From Epiperipatus broadwayi (Eukaryota > Onychophora > Udeonychophora > Euonychophora > Peripatidae), in contig JAQFVV010006197.1 in NCBI GenBank assembly GCA_028023455.1, forward strand, positions 19,961,254-20,025,253: DNA of 64,000 nucleotides, in the 5' to 3' direction. Below, one piece after another: positions 1 through 13,649 of this stretch. The notes under the pieces are model-generated. The model was not told where the DNA came from. It did not search any database and saw only the letters and a list, made by a program, of their open reading frames with translations. Within the stretch, counting starts at the first letter, position 1, and every line of letters begins with the position of its first letter. The position numbers were made by a program, and so were the translations under genes.

Positions 1-780
1 AGAAAATAAAATATGACTAATAAAAAATTTCAAATTTGAAAAAAATTGATACAAGACAAATTTTTTTTAACTATAATATTTAATTTTATTCAAAATAATA
101 TATTTTTATGCATAATTTACAGTACAGTAATTTATATTTTTTTATACACATTTTAATTATTATCACTATTTGCCAATAAACAGGTTCATTTGCAAACTGG
201 TAAAAAATCAGATTCTTCACAAGAGGAAATACAACTAGCACCAACTTCACACTCATGTTGTGTTAATGGTTTTCTGGTGACAACGTAATTAGTAATTAAT
301 CTTTGAGATGATGATTTTATTAATTGTTTATGAAACTAACAACTAAAAATTAAATTCTTATTTTCCACATTACATTTGTCTTTAATTTTTTAATTTTCAA
401 TTCCGTTTAAAAATCAAATTACGTTTCACATCATATTAATTTCAAGTCACCGTAAGTAATTTTTAAATTGTTAATTACAATTAAAAATCAGATTTTAATT
501 GTCAAATTTAAGTGTGCCCACTTCTATTACTCACCTTTTAAAAATAAACTTGGGGACACTAAATGATTAATAATTGATTATGTTCTTTTTTAAAAAACAA
601 AAACAGAATGTGATTTTAAATGCAAAATTAACATGCACAATGTTTGAACAAATTTACATTATAATCTTGTAAAATTTAATGTGTGTGTACATAAAATGTG
701 GAAATCATGATTTTAATTTCATTATTGCATACAATCTTACTATTATAAAACACTGAAAATATTGAAATTACTAAGATGAA
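1..780. other. AT-rich sequence without recognised gene
   Basis: There are short homopolymer runs and no frame resembling a known family. I see nothing I can name here. Confidence 0.5.
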
Positions 781-873
781 AGTCAAATTCCAATAATGTG
801 CTATTACTTTCAATATGACGTAAGTGCACAAAATTTATTATTTAAAGTAATAGCGCATTATCGGAGTTTGACT
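781..873. repeat. Short hairpin MITE-like inverted repeat
   Basis: Two 30-base arms (781-810 and 844-873) are inverted copies of each other with about three mismatches. They enclose a 33-base spacer. Both ends read AGTCAAAYTCC inward. Such a short terminal-inverted-repeat unit without coding capacity fits a miniature DNA transposon. No clear target duplication is visible, so the superfamily is not assigned. Confidence 0.6.
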
Positions 874-954
874 TCCAAAGAAACATGAATTGCGTAACTT
901 CAAAATCACGTTAAATAAGTCCGTGTAAAAAGAGACCCAGGTGTACATGATACA

Positions 955-3700
955 TGCTACAGACTTTCACACACAATCCATATACGTTTTGCTACATAAT
1001 TATGTCAACTTTTAGGCTATCCATGTTTAATCCATCTCTCTAGCATTTGATAGCCAGCATCTCTTTTAGTCCATTTGGTTACTATGATACTATTCAATGC
1101 ATTCTTTTCAATGGAGTCTATATAATTTATCTCCATAATTTTATGATTAAACTTGAGAATATCTGTTAATCTTGACAGTATGACTGCATGTCCAATTTCT
1201 TTACCTGGTTTCATAATCATAGTCTGCCAATACATTAATCCAACCGATCATTCTTTGGCTAACATGAGTTCAGGAATGATGGTAGTCCATGTAAATTTTA
1301 AACTATTTCCATAAATGTATTGGTGGAATTGCCAAAACTTCTTTGTCAAACTGACTGTAGCTCTTTTTTCCAGCTGTCAGTTCAATAGATGACAGAGTTC
1401 TACAGACACAAGCTATATAATGTTCATTTAATTAATGAGGAATCAATTATAACAATGGCTTCTGATATAGTGGGTGAGTAATTGAATAGAAGTTCATATA
1501 TCTTTAGCTCTCTTGAAAGCATTTTGATGCTCTACATTCCAGTTCCATCACTATCCTTTACTTAACAACTGATATAATGGAGTAATGATGTGATTTTCCT
1601 TTCAAAAAAAAAAAATCGACCTAAAAATGCCTGTAAATCTTTAATATTCACTTTGTAGCATTTTTTATAGCTTTTACTTTTTCTGGGGTTGAATACTTTA
1701 TAATTAATTATGTATTCCAGAAACTTAACTTCAATAGTCCAAGTGTATTTACAGATGTTTAATCTGACATCAATTTTATCCAATTTAGTGCCAACATTTA
1801 ACATGCATATTGATAATTCACTTTCTGTTTCTGCAACTATTAAGATGATATCAAGGTAAGGAATAACTTTCCTATTCCTTGAAACAAGCTATCCATTTTG
1901 CCTGAAACAAAGTTGAGGTTACTGTTATCCCATAGAGTAAGTGGGTGCATATAGTTGACAATTCAGCCATTCTAATCATAATGGGAATTTGATGGAATTC
2001 AGACTTTAAATCAATTTTAGTGAAAACATTTACTTTCTGCAATGATTCTAGTATCTCAAGCACAATAACCCTTATTAAAATATTTGTTGAGTGTTATGTG
2101 GTAGTCTCCACAAAGAAGAACAGTCCTGTTTAGTTTCAAGTATAACCACAACTGGAGTGGCCAAGATAATTCTTCTCTGACATTAAAACAACTCTTTTGA
2201 CCAGCTTGTGAACTATTTCTTCTATTTTAGACTTTACCACAAATAGGACCTTACATAGCCTGTATGCAATTGATTGTGTATCTTTTACAAATTTTATGGT
2301 CACTGGCTGTGCTTTTAGACATGCTGATCCTAACTTAAATAATGGTGTGTGTTTAACTGGGACCTGATTCTAATTGCACTCTTTTAATTATGTTAATCTA
2401 AATTCTCTATGGTTTAAATTTTTATTTCCAAGATAGAAATGAGGTCACAGTTCAAAATATAAAAAAGATTGAAATCTTAGTCTAGAATTCATCTTAACAG
2501 GTTCAGTTACTTTGTCATATATCTCTATTTTGTTATCATTTAAGTCAATCACTACTACATCGGATTTCTATAATATTTTTTTTACATTTCTTAACTATAT
2601 TTATCAGATTATTATGAGTCATGATGATAATCTCATGTCACTATCTATCTCCATGATAATTTTTCACTTATATACAAATACATCAAGGAAATTATGATTG
2701 TTATTTATGTCATTTATCTTTTTAATACCATCTTTGTTCATGACACTTCCTTCCCATGATTTAGAGTCCAGATGTAATTCAGTTTTATTGTTTTTGTCTT
2801 TATTTAGACAAATACATGATAACTGTCTAGTTATGTTGCAAGCATGACATCTTTGATTTTTAAACCTGCAGCCTTTCTTCAGATGGCCTTTCTCTCCACA
2901 GTAATAACATATGCAGGCTTATTTGGACTTCTTCAGTAAGAAGATTCAGTTTCTGGTTTGTTTATTGTCAGTGGAAATTTTGACATATCTTTACTATTTT
3001 GGAATAACTAAATCATAGGCTATACATTTCTCAACTGTATCTTTATATCTAAATTCTGATTCACTCAATAAAATTTGGCTTAGATTACTGTTAGTCAGTA
3101 GTTGACAGAGATGCATTCATCCAGCTCAGCATTAAAGTTACACTCTTTAACTAATGTTCTTATTGCAATGTCATAATCTTGATATTTCTCACATGGTGCC
3201 TGACCTATAATTTCTAAATCTTAAGCATCCTACCAGTTTTGACATCACAAGTTTAAATAATTGTGCTCATTTTCTCTTTTAATTCCTGATATAGTACTTC
3301 TTTAAGAAGTTTTGGTTTACAAATTCAGTTTGCTAACTGCAACAATTCTTTCCCAGGTGGTCACATAAACATTGACAATTTTAACATGTCTTTGACAGTA
3401 TTAATCAACATGTATGCTCCACATAACCAACCTGCTGTGTTGTTTATATCAAATTCACATATAGAACTATTTTTCAATGCCATTTTTCTTGTTAAAATTC
3501 AGTCGTAGCATTCTTTTTATAAACAACAATATTGAATGAGCTAATTTCTGTTCCTAAAACAAATTTCTTTTTACTTTCTAACTCAATGTGCCAGACTATT
3601 TCTTTACATATCCATCTGCTTTCATTTTCACAGAGTTTTTTAAAACTATCTTACTGCACCAGTCTACATGCTTACACAGATTCTTTTACTGTTTGAGCTG
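955..3700 (-). pseudogene. Degenerate Gypsy-type gag-pol relic
   Basis: Read on the minus strand, this is a broken Ty3/Gypsy polyprotein in the usual order. A gag zinc knuckle, C-x2-C-x4-H-x4-C (about 2911-2865; key part CGEKGHLKKGC), is followed by a decayed protease zone. An RT then follows: a finger motif reading CGDYHITLNKYF near 2130-2100, the catalytic-region motif FTKIDLKSEFHQIPI near 2030-1985, and the thumb (LDKIDVRLNICK, then FLEYIINYKVFNP) at about 1800-1660. The end of RNase H follows (KPGKEIGHAVILSRL, near 1210-1155). Several frameshifts and stops separate these blocks, and the integrase core is missing. No LTRs were seen. This is a different Gypsy lineage from the element at 57.6-60.9 kb. 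Confidence 0.8.
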
Positions 3701-4199
3701 TCTTGAGGTATTCCAAGGGGTATTATTTACAATATCAGTTAAGTAGCATAACCACATTTATAACAAAAAAACATGAAATTCAAATAAACATAAACAAGAG
3801 TATATTCACTAATAAAAAACGTGTATATATAAAGTTGAAAATTAAAGCATTTAATATTTTTAGAAAATGAAATCTCTGACTGCACTTACCTTCAAGCAGT
3901 GCATCTAATGATTTTTTACATACACGCATAGCAAACATATCTGCAGTTTTGTGTGTTATCTTTAATAACATTTTTATACAAATACATTTTATTAGATTAC
4001 CACTAAACATCACATGATCACTATTGTATGGAGAGTTTTGCCTTGTTTTGAATTATTAGATTATCTGTAGTTCATACCTTAACTTTATAGAGACCGATCC
4101 ATGTGTATTATGTGAATTTTCTAGGGTATAATTAATTAGTGGTAAATTTATTCAAATGTTTTCTGACTGTAATTACCATAAACAACTATGTTATAACTT

Positions 4200-5480
4200 T
4201 TAAACACAAGCCATTATCTAATTTACATTTATTCTTTACCATAATAATTGTAATATGAATACTGATTTATTCATTGAGGAACATAATTCTACTTGTAGAT
4301 ACTTGAATTTATTATATAGTTATAATTTTGGCCAGGTAAATTTTTTACTTACATGTATAATATCATAATTGTTAATCTCAGCTTAATCATATATTTGCTA
4401 GACTTGATCTGCATGAATTTGATTTACTTAATTTGACCATTACAGATTATTTCATAATTATTTCAACATTGTCTGTAGCTTGTAATAGTTCAGATATCTA
4501 TACCTATGTTAATAAACTATCACATGTTAAGGGATTATGTTGTTGTTTGAATAATGTGATCATGGCTGTTTTACATTTTTAGAATATCTGTATTTCTTTA
4601 ATTGATAAAAGACTAGATAATAATAAATTGGATAGCAAAAATCAAAAGCTTTTTCCATGGATAATGGATCAATTAATCAAAAAAATTAATTAAAGAAGGC
4701 ATTTAAAATGTTGTGGATATAAACTGATTGCTTTAAAATGGCTTCATAAGGAAATGAAATCTGATATTAATAAAGGTAAATCACATATTTATATAAAATT
4801 TCTTTGTAATAAAAATACTTCTCTGAAATAAAAAGCAATTGATTCTTTGTTTAAAAAATCGAATCAAATTAATTTCATTAATGATAATAATATACTAGAA
4901 ATACATGGCAATTAAAAATATGTTGATGTCTTTAATTTCTTTAGATATATGCCACAGGTGAACATTTCTATTGGCAATTTGGCTTTTAAGTCTATTTCTG
5001 ATTCTTTTTTTTATTTGAATGTTTCTAATGTTCAGTTAGTGCAGTAACTGATTGTTAAAAAATGTTAATTCTTCTGGATTAACTTAAAAAATTCTTACAA
5101 ATAATACATTCATTTTTATACCAGTTCTAATGTACTTATTTAATCTTTCTTTGTCTTCTGGCGTATTTCCTGAATGCTTAAAAGTTAGTCTTCAAAAAGG
5201 GTGATCTAGCCTAATTTCAATCACTTTTGTTATTGCTACATTATTTGAGATGATAGACAATAATAAGAAAGTGACATTCTTGAATATAATCTTAAAACAG
5301 AGAGTTTTTATTTGGATTTATCCAAAGCATTTGATTCTATTCACTATACAGTTCTTCCAAGATTGTTTATGTTCATATGATTTTCAAGATCAGCTCCAAC
5401 AAGAAGGGATTATAACCTTATAAGAAGAAAAGAGACTTTCCCCTAGAAGAACTTGTGTATGCAGAAAACCTGCAAATGAG
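4200..5480 (+). pseudogene. Decayed LINE endonuclease/reverse transcriptase fragment (CR1/L2-like)
   Basis: The forward frames, joined across many stops and shifts, carry a recognisable LINE order. An endonuclease-end block (YLNLLYSYNF near 4300-4335, then a DHYRLFHN block near 4435-4460) is followed by a linker. An RT finger block around 5130-5210 contains LSLSSGVFPECLK and KKGDLANFNPI. The palm motif LDLSKAFDSIHYTVLPRLF lies near 5310-5370. The YADD region and downstream are absent or unreadable. Assignment to a CR1/L2-type non-LTR element rests on the wording of these motifs and is an inference. It is long dead. Confidence 0.6.
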
Positions 5481-5559
5481 AGGATTATGTATGTGAATAA
5501 GAGTATTATTTTTAGAATAGAATGTAAATAAAGATTATTATTTTACTATGTAAATACAT

Positions 5560-6735
5560 GCAGACAGTTCATATAAATTATCTCATTATTGTTAAGCTGT
5601 AAATGAGGAACAATTATGCTTAAATGGACATTTGGATAAAAATCCCAATAGGATTTATGTGTGTGTACTAAAGGGAAATGAAATGATATGATGGCGCTAA
5701 TGAAATGTCATGAACTATAATAAAGTGCATTAAATGTGAGTGTTTTCATATTACACTGGAAGCTGATTGTCTGCATAATAGTGATGTAGTTTATAATTGT
5801 TTTCTGCTCTTAACACCCATATATATATATATATATTGCAGTTATATATGCTCTTAACACCCATATATATATATATATATTGCAGTTATACCCAAATGGA
5901 TGAGTAAAAAACTTTCTTCAATTAAGATGCACTGCAAAAGATATTTATCTACTGAGTTTGAGTAGAAACTGACATGCACACACACATAGAAACTTATTAA
6001 TAGACTGAAATGATTTCTAATGAAATTTCTAATTGTTTTTTATTCTTTACTCTTTTCCTATTTTGTTAGATATTAAATAAATTTATTTTATTACCATAAG
6101 TTGTTCTTACATGTATTTGAAAGTTACAGATGTTTCCTGACTGGCATTAAATTTATACTCTCCAGACATAGTAGGTATAAATTATATAAAGACTAGTCAT
6201 AAGCCATATCAAGTTTGCAGATCCTATATGGACTTCATTTAAACTAAAGCAATATTAAGTTAATATAATTTCAATACTTATTAAAATTTTCTATTTAAAC
6301 AAACTAGCAATTATACTAACATAACATCAATTTCCAAAAAAAAAAAAAAAAACATATATATTTTTATTATTTTATAAATAATTTATGATAAGAAAAATTG
6401 ATTAAAACACTATTTTAAAGAATAAAGATAATTTATCATTTGGCTACTTTATATCTAAAAATTATAAGGGGAGACTTCAGTATTTATTTAGCTTATACTA
6501 CTATTATTAATAATAAACAGTCACTTGTAAACAAATATAGTACAGTCACTCTAACGCAAAAAAAGAAAAGAAAAGGAGAGTGAGGAAAAAACTGTTCTAG
6601 AAAAAGGTTATGTGATAACTATAAAAGAATCTGTAAACCACAATAATATGTTCACATGTAGAACATGCTGATTCATTTTTTAATTTGCTTGATATTTTAC
6701 AATGTTGTCTTTTAAGTTTTGACAGAAAACAAGCA
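5560..6735. other. Non-coding AT-rich stretch
   Basis: It holds the short tandem duplication at 5805-5890 and poly-A tracts. No frame resembles a known protein. Confidence 0.5.
5805..5890. repeat. 44-bp tandem duplication containing (TA)n
   Basis: A unit beginning TGCTCTTAACACCCATATAT and ending TTGCAGTTATA occurs twice in tandem, nearly identical. Identical copies suggest a recent slippage or replication duplication. Confidence 0.85.
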
Positions 6736-6831
6736 TTGGTGGTCGAGAGGTCAGCACAGCTGCTTTACAAGCAGTTGTTCTGGCTAGCGGGTTCGCTTCC
6801 TGGCTGATGCTATGACACATGGAAAAAAAAC
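6736..6831 (+). mobile_element. tRNA-Val-like SINE, copy 1
   Basis: The unit folds like a tRNA. A D-arm/A-box region (TGGTCGAGAGGTCAGCA) is followed by an anticodon arm GCTGC-TTTACAA-GCAGT whose loop carries TAC. A T-arm/B-box (GGGTTCGCTTCC) follows, then a short tail ATGCTATGACACATGG and an A run. The 3' acceptor half is not paired as in a real tRNA and a tail follows, so this is a SINE rather than a functional tRNA gene. A second copy lies at 56301-56395. Confidence 0.75.
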
Positions 6832-8300
6832 AACTTTAATTTCTGAAATACTTCAACACCATGTCTAATTGTAACCCTCAAGTATATTCTATTCTCTACC
6901 ATATCTTTCTAATAGAAACAATAGATATTGCACTTGTTTAGAATGTCTATGACATAATTCTTATATCATAGATGATGTTTTTCTATTCTATGAAAAATAT
7001 ACTCAAGTTCACCATACAATATATTTTTAGAAGTCTTAAATTGCTCATTTGTTTTCCGCAGCCCTCCAATAAAGATGTGATTTTTCAATAGTGGACTTTA
7101 GAAAATTAACAAACATATTGCTTAATTTTATGAGCTTACTCTAAACAGAGCATCATATGATTTTCCCCATTTATTTTCACCATCTGCATTATGAGTAATG
7201 ATTAAGTCTATTTATTTCTCACTGGAAAATGAGATTTGGTTAATAGAACGGTCTTAATATTTATCGATAGTTTAAGCTTACGATATATGAAATTGAATTA
7301 GAAGAATAAGAGAAAATTATTGTTTTAAATACATTTAGTTTCCTAGTATGCATTATATTTAATATTATTTAACTAATGTTTTTATTAAACTACAATTTTT
7401 TTGTATGTAATATCTACCTTTAAAATGGCAAGCTTCTCTTGGCAATAGTTCAGTCATATAATTAATTAATACCTGAAAAAACAAAAAAAAAAAAACAAAT
7501 ATATTCCATAACTAAATAATTTCCTAAGTTGAATTTCAAACTAATACTTTACAAATCCATTTTTTAAATTATTATAAAAATATTTCTAATAGTTACTGTG
7601 AATAAAACTGATATATTTATAATAGGGTTATTGCAAATTTCAGCATAACATTGCAATGATACAAATTGCATGGGATGTATATATACTGTTAGCAAAACAG
7701 CCATTAATAAAAATTATAAAATTTCTGTATTAGTGACTTAGTTTCATATTAAAAAAATAAGATTAAAAAAAGACATAATCCATCCCCTTTTACAATGGAT
7801 TGTTTTTATACTTTCTCAAGAAACACTTGAAGAAATTACACATGTTAAGTTTTCTTCTTGAATACAGAAGTAAGTGAACAAGAGAGGATTATGATCAAAT
7901 GATTAGTTGGAATATTAACAGTGATAGTTTGCCATTGTTTATCTTTTCTTTAACAATTTATTAGAGCTTTTCAGCATTTAGATCTATATCAAACATTGGG
8001 TGTTAATTTGATCTTTCCTTATATTCAAAATATGAGAACATAGATCAATATAATCTATTAGTACCCTGTTCCCAATGAGAAAAAGAAAACTGGATTATAA
8101 TTAGAAAGGTGAATAACTCTGTGTGTGTGTAAATTTTAAAAAATCAGATATATTAATCTTTAACTGAGGTTTAAAGTTTATATCTGTGCTAGATATAATT
8201 TCTAGTTTCGAAAATGAATAGTAATAATCATTATTGTATTAATCTGAAATGGATGGCGTCAAAGTTGTGAGTGGAGGGAGTTTGACAATGGTAAATGAAA
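6832..8300. other. Non-coding AT-rich stretch
   Basis: I see no recognisable coding or structured element here apart from simple A/T tracts. Confidence 0.45.
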
Positions 8301-8324
8301 ATGTAATAATTATAATTATATTAT

Positions 8325-8830
8325 TTGATAGAGGTTAACCTTGGGGCCTTGCCTTCCGCTGACTTCCTACATAGTAAAAGGAATTATAATCTGGACCCTA
8401 TATGCACACTATGTAGGCGTAGTGATGAGACAATGCCACATGTATTGGAGGAGTGTCAAATTTGGAATAGCATAAGAAACACTTTTAAATCTCTCATTAA
8501 AAACAAAAAATCAGCTTGTGTAAATTTGACTAAGGCCTTCAAGAGTGGACATTTTGGGGTCATAAGATTGGCAACATTTATAAATTTTTCCATTTGGTCA
8601 TTGAGAAATAAGACTATCTTCGAAAGTGGAGAAGAATATGACATGATGAAAATGTCCTTACACTTACTAAAAGAAATTAAAGAATTAGACCAAAAATTTT
8701 CTCAGAATTGAATGTTCAACCAGACCTGGTCCCTAATAAACCTAAAACAAAGTGTAGTACTGATGATGAAAAGAATATAAAGTTGTAAATCCACAGATAC
8801 TGAGAAAATTTAATGAACCATTTACCTAAA
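8325..8830 (+). pseudogene. LINE ORF2 C-terminal fragment and 3' UTR
   Basis: An open frame of about 128 residues (8325-8711) matches the C-terminal region of the LINE family at 36.6-42.1 kb. The shared pattern is xALPxxxFLxxKR, then a zinc-finger-like CTLCRRSDETMPHVLEEC (C-x2-C-x8-H-x4-C), then a moderately conserved tail. The sequence after the stop (about 8712-8830) looks like LINE 3' UTR. There is no RT upstream, so this is a 5'-truncated insertion. The start shown is arbitrary, since translation would have begun far upstream. Wording differs enough from the 41-kb copy to be another subfamily. Confidence 0.75.
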
Positions 8831-11035
8831 ACATTCTAGATAAACTTTATATGGAAGAGATCCAAGAACTAGAAAATGCCATTATAAAGTCACCCACCTA
8901 ATTGATGAATAATAGGAAAGGGTTTTCATTTGATTAACGGATCAGTTTTAATCAATGACCCAATAAATATATTAAGACTGCTTTAACAATGCTTAATGGT
9001 AACTGATTTGTTTACTGTAAAGAATCCATGATATATTTCATGTAATTTTCAGTCTTATGTATTCTATGAAAACCTGCTTTTAAGTAATTTTTATCAAGGC
9101 AATCCCTATATTGGATTGGCTAACCTCATGATCCATAAGTAAAGTGTATGGTTTTCATATATGGTTCATAATGATTAATCTTTTGATATTTAAAATGTTA
9201 AATTAATACACACAGAAACATTGGAAATGCTTTTCATTTGATAAGATAAAGCTCTATAGACTAAATGGCCAAATATGGTTTTCACCATTATCCACATGTT
9301 CATAAATTAAACAAACTTATATGTGTTTGAATTGACTAACACCATCATATATGTGATATACATGATCAGATTAATGTAAATGGGCCACTACTATGATTTC
9401 TGGAATGCGAAGTTATATGTCTTCAATTTCTGGTGATAACTAATGTCTTAATGTAATTGATATGAAATTAATTGTTTTTTGTTTATATATACAAGCGTAA
9501 CCTCTGATTTTGTTGACTGTTCTCCTTTGAGATTGATATGTAAATATCCTTTTTGTAAATGATTCTTATGGTTTGTGAATAAAATTTCCTTTTGAAAGAT
9601 AGATGGCAAACCATATTCCAAATATATCAAACTTGTTTTCGTCTTCCTTTTTGTTTTCTATACTATAGGTTTCGGATAATATAAATTAAACTTCCATAAT
9701 TATATTGTACTGTAATGATTTCATATATTAATATAAATACTTTTTGCAAGAAACACATATTTCAAAATACTTATTAAATCCTTAAATGCATATTTGATGC
9801 AGGCACTCTTTAAAAGGCAAATGTTAGAATAGTAATATATTTGATCATTAAATATATTGAATAAAATAATCAAAAATGCATTTAAAGATTTGATTATTAT
9901 AAATATTTTGAAAATTTTGCTCTTATTAGCACACAGAGCACTCTTTTTAATTGGAAAAGATGTGTCAAAAAAAAGTTTCTACATTTGTTTATAATTTACG
10001 GAAAAGATAGCACCATTTAATCTTTTACATTAGCACCCTTCCCCCAACTCTCCCACCCCTATGGAATAATTGCTATCAGTTTATCGTTTAAATCGGTCTC
10101 AATTTATAATGAGATCCTTCTAATACATGTTGCAATTATAAATGCATTATGTATTGAGAATTGGGATGAGCTCGAATCATTTGGTATCTTAGGCAAGCCA
10201 AAATTTATTTATTTTTCCCTCTATCGTAAAACAGGCTCCTAAATATAATGATGAATTTTGCATATTCAGATAAAATAAATTTTTAACAAATTTAAAGTAA
10301 ATAAAAGAATTTCGCATCATTATAATGCGGCAATATTGGGCCCTTTTCAATTAAACGTCACTTTGGCATTTATCAATATCTTATGCCCACGATTTTGTAT
10401 GTAAGTGATTGAAATTTTTTTATCTAGAGTTCCATTTCTATGCAAATATATATATATCTTATCCTGAATTCTATTTGCTGAGTATTTAAGTATCTATATA
10501 TTTTTAAAGATATAATTTGTCTATATATGTTTGCGAATATATATGTTATAAATTATTCATACCATTTTTTTTTTAAAAAAAAATCAATCCTACTGTTTAA
10601 AATAAAATGAGAAATTTAGTATAGTTCAAAGAATGATCCACAATAAAACAACATAATTCTATTATCGAAAAGAAAAAAAATCTATATTAGAACAGTTAAT
10701 GATTAGTCTTGGAGTACTTCTTGAAAAGTAATGGCAACATAAGAAAACTAAATTTTAATGAATGTCTTTTTTTTATTTAAAAAGAAAAAGTATGATACAT
10801 TTTTAAAAAATATTAAAATCAATATAATGAATTATTTTTTTTGGAAATTAAAATGAAAGTAAATAAAAAAAATAAATATAAATAAAACTTGATATTTTAA
10901 TAAAAGTGAATTTTATTTTATATAAAAAAAATTAAAATAGAAACGAAAGAATAAAATCCAGCCATCCTAAATTTAGAATAGATTACATTTCTATCAGACT
11001 ATATATATGTATATTTTAATTAAGATTAAAAAAAA
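8831..11035. other. Non-coding AT-rich stretch
   Basis: A 60-codon minus-strand open frame at 9448-9630 resembles nothing I know. Otherwise there are simple A/T tracts and short (TA)n runs. Confidence 0.45.
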
Positions 11036-11039
11036 AAAA

Positions 11040-11115
11040 CACTCAAGAACTAAAGGTCTCTGGATCCAATCTAAACTCAGTTACTTTCGGTGTTCGAAAA
11101 TCACACGACTCTTAA
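11040..11115 (-). repeat. SINE-like tRNA-derived relic
   Basis: This stretch shares CAAGAACTAAAG, TGGAT and AACTC blocks with 13650-13725. Read in reverse, both look like worn A-box and B-box regions. The match is diverged and the assignment tentative. Confidence 0.35.
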
Positions 11116-11647
11116 CCGACGAATTATTCTATAATATATTGTTTACTAAAATTTAAAATGACTTTTGCCAAGCCAGGATTTGGAAACAAATGATGGACGT
11201 GGTAGGCAAATGCTACCACAAGATATAAGTGCGTGTATGTAAATAACTATTAATCCTGAATTCATAATCAACTTAAGCAAATGAGACAAACTAGTACTTT
11301 TTCAAATAAGTTTCTTAAAAGTATATAGCTAATTTTGACTATCTAGAGAATACATTTGTTAATTATATTTTTACTCCAGAGTCCTAGTTGGACTGAATAA
11401 CTACTTTTAAAATAATTATTTGATAGGAGACAAAGAAAGAATAAAATCTCTTAAGATTCTATAAGACTCTTCTGAAGTGTTTATTTTTTGCAGAAAAATC
11501 TCTCTTGGCATGCCATTTAAAATTTCTAATTGATATCCGAGCAAAATAGGTATATAAAAAAAAGTTAATAAAAATAATTTTTAATATTATTGTGTAATAG
11601 AGAAAATAAAATATCTATGTATTAAACATGATAAAACATTTAATATG

Positions 11648-11713
11648 AATAACTGAAACACGGGCTTATTATATACCTGTGTCTATATATGTAATATAGA
11701 GTATATGAATGTA
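11648..11713 (+). repeat. Terminal fragment of the foldback element
   Basis: The stretch starts with AATAACTGAAACACGGGC and runs through a CTGTGTCTATATATG block to AATATAGAGTATATGAA. It matches the outer 65 bases of the palindromic element at 42597-42983 with few differences. The rest of the arm is missing. Confidence 0.75.
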
Positions 11714-11777
11714 AATTTATAAGATTTAAATAAGACCGCATATTTACATACATAATCGGATGGTTTATCTCATGGGA

Positions 11778-11868
11778 AGTCATGACATTCGAGCACCGGA
11801 AGTGATAGAATTGAGCTCAGATCCATGTTTATTTAGCACTTTCGCCACTCTATCTTGTCCTAAATCTA
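11778..11868 (-). repeat. SINE-like tRNA-derived relic
   Basis: Read on the minus strand, a GATAGAGTGGCGAAAGTGCTA A-box-like segment is followed by a GATCTGAGCTCAATTC B-box-like segment about 20 bases later. Related TCTGAACTCAGTTC-type blocks occur near 19650 and 21750. It is worn and tentative. Confidence 0.4.
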
Positions 11869-12099
11869 GCAAGTTATAACATCACATTAACCAAGAAATA
11901 TTGACTATTTTAATAAATTAAGTTTCTAGTTTTACTCACTTCTGATATAAAATCTGTTTTTATTTCATGAAAAAACATGTCAATTATGAACTAATATAAA
12001 ATTTCTTTCTTTTAATGACTCTTTAAAAGTAATAAAAATTGTTAAGGATTAAAATCAAAAGAAAAAAAATAATTGGAATGGCTTTATTGCTTGAGAGCT

Positions 12100-12300
12100 T
12101 GTAACAAGTTCAAGTATAGCAAGTATCCGCACTGGGATCAATTTTAAGATCCCACATTCTAGATTTGACAGACTACCGTGCACTATGCCTTTTAGAGCAT
12201 TGTTAATAAATACAGTTCATAAGAAGTGTGAGAGCCAGAAGTGCCAGCACCAGGATTGATCATAGGATCTATATTTCAAAGTCAGACAATCTACTAAAAA
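12100..12300. repeat. Imperfect direct repeat, about 120-bp spacing
   Basis: Two diverged segments share the order GCAC, GGATC/GGATTGATC, AGATC/GGATCT, AGA, GACA and CTAC. They lie near 12128-12178 and 12248-12298. They may be tandem SINE relics; the similarity is weak. Confidence 0.3.
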
Positions 12301-12504
12301 CGAGACAGGATAATGCAATGATTTATAGATATAAATACACCATTAATTAACAATTTCAGACTGTAAACTATGATTTAGATAGATTGTTTTATATAAATAT
12401 AAAAAAAAATTAACCTTTTTCCAAAGGATAAATAAATAGCTATAAGCTAAATGCAGAAATATAAAATCTTCCATTTGACACATCAATTAAACTATAGTAA
12501 TTTG

Positions 12505-12579
<75 letters not shown>
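12505..12579. repeat. (TA)n microsatellite, about 75 bp
   Basis: This is an uninterrupted TA dinucleotide run. It directly abuts a foldback-element fragment at its right side. Confidence 0.95.
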
Positions 12580-12580
<1 letters not shown>

Positions 12581-12584
12581 TGAA

Positions 12585-12680
12585 CAATTGGTCTGGACTA
12601 ATTGATGAGTGCTGGTTCAGCACAAAATGTGCATCTTAAGGATCATAGACTTTTTCACATATCTTTGGTCATGTTTATGA
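12585..12680 (+). repeat. Foldback-element internal fragment
   Basis: The segment from GGTCTGGACTAATTGATGAG through GCTGGTTCAGCA and a GGATCATxxACTTTTT block lines up with the right arm of the foldback copy at 54.6 kb. Outer ends are missing. Confidence 0.55.
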
Positions 12681-13649
12681 TTAAATCTCTTCACAAGATG
12701 TTAAAAGTGGATAAAAATCAGTCTCTACATTGGATGAGAGTACAAAAATATTATTCATTATTGGATTATCTTTATTCTAATGAATAACTAATAAAAATTA
12801 TCAGTATATGTATCAATACTGATCTATCCAACCCTAAATTATTTGAGATTCTTATCCTCTAGCTAATAATTTCACCTTTTATTGACTAATATAGTAAGAT
12901 AATTAATTTGACCATGATTATCTACCTATTGGTGATCTGAACAATCAAATTATTTGACTTCAAACTCAAATTATGGTCACAGTAGATAGATGTGATAAAC
13001 AGTCCACTATAAAAACACTTGATGACAACTCTTTATTTGGAAGGCAAGCAAAATCTTCAAAACTAAAATATATATAAAAAAGACATTTTCACAATGATCT
13101 AAGATTTTTTACTCTTTTTTTTTATTACCTTTATTAATTAGAAATTGATAGAAAACTTTTAGCTGACAAAACTGCTCAATGATCAATTAACAAACAATTT
13201 GTGTTTAGAATTTTTAAGAATGTTAAAAACCTGCAAAATATTACTGAAATATTATAACTTTTCCATATTTCCAGTATGTGGTAACAACAAGAATGTCAAT
13301 AATATTTCACTCTTAAGCAAAAAAAAAAAGAGAAATGTTAAAATAATTAATTGAATCAATCCTTTTTATTATAATAAATAAATATATTATATTTAACAGA
13401 GATTAGCAGTCCTAAATGGCAGACTTTAAATTAAAGATTTCTGGATTGATTCTTAGATGAATAAAAGAAAAAAATCAATTTAGACAGTTGATTAGTGCTG
13501 TTTTGCTTAACATGACACTTAGAGATCATATGCTGTATTAAATAACTAAGCATGTAATTATTTGATTTATTGAATAGGCTTTAATAATGGTATATACATA
13601 TATGTTCATTGATTATCTATATTTAGCATCATTAAGTACAGTGGCAGAA

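Noticed and set aside
6736-6831. Functional tRNA-Val gene
   Set aside because: The acceptor stem is not formed and the variable region is too long. A repeated tail follows and a second copy exists, so SINE is the better call.
9448-9630. 60-codon minus-strand frame as an exon
   Set aside because: The length is within chance expectation and no motif is recognisable; not enough to call.
12451-12639. Open frame with Tyr-Ile repeats
   Set aside because: It is produced by the (TA)n run and has no flanking coding evidence.
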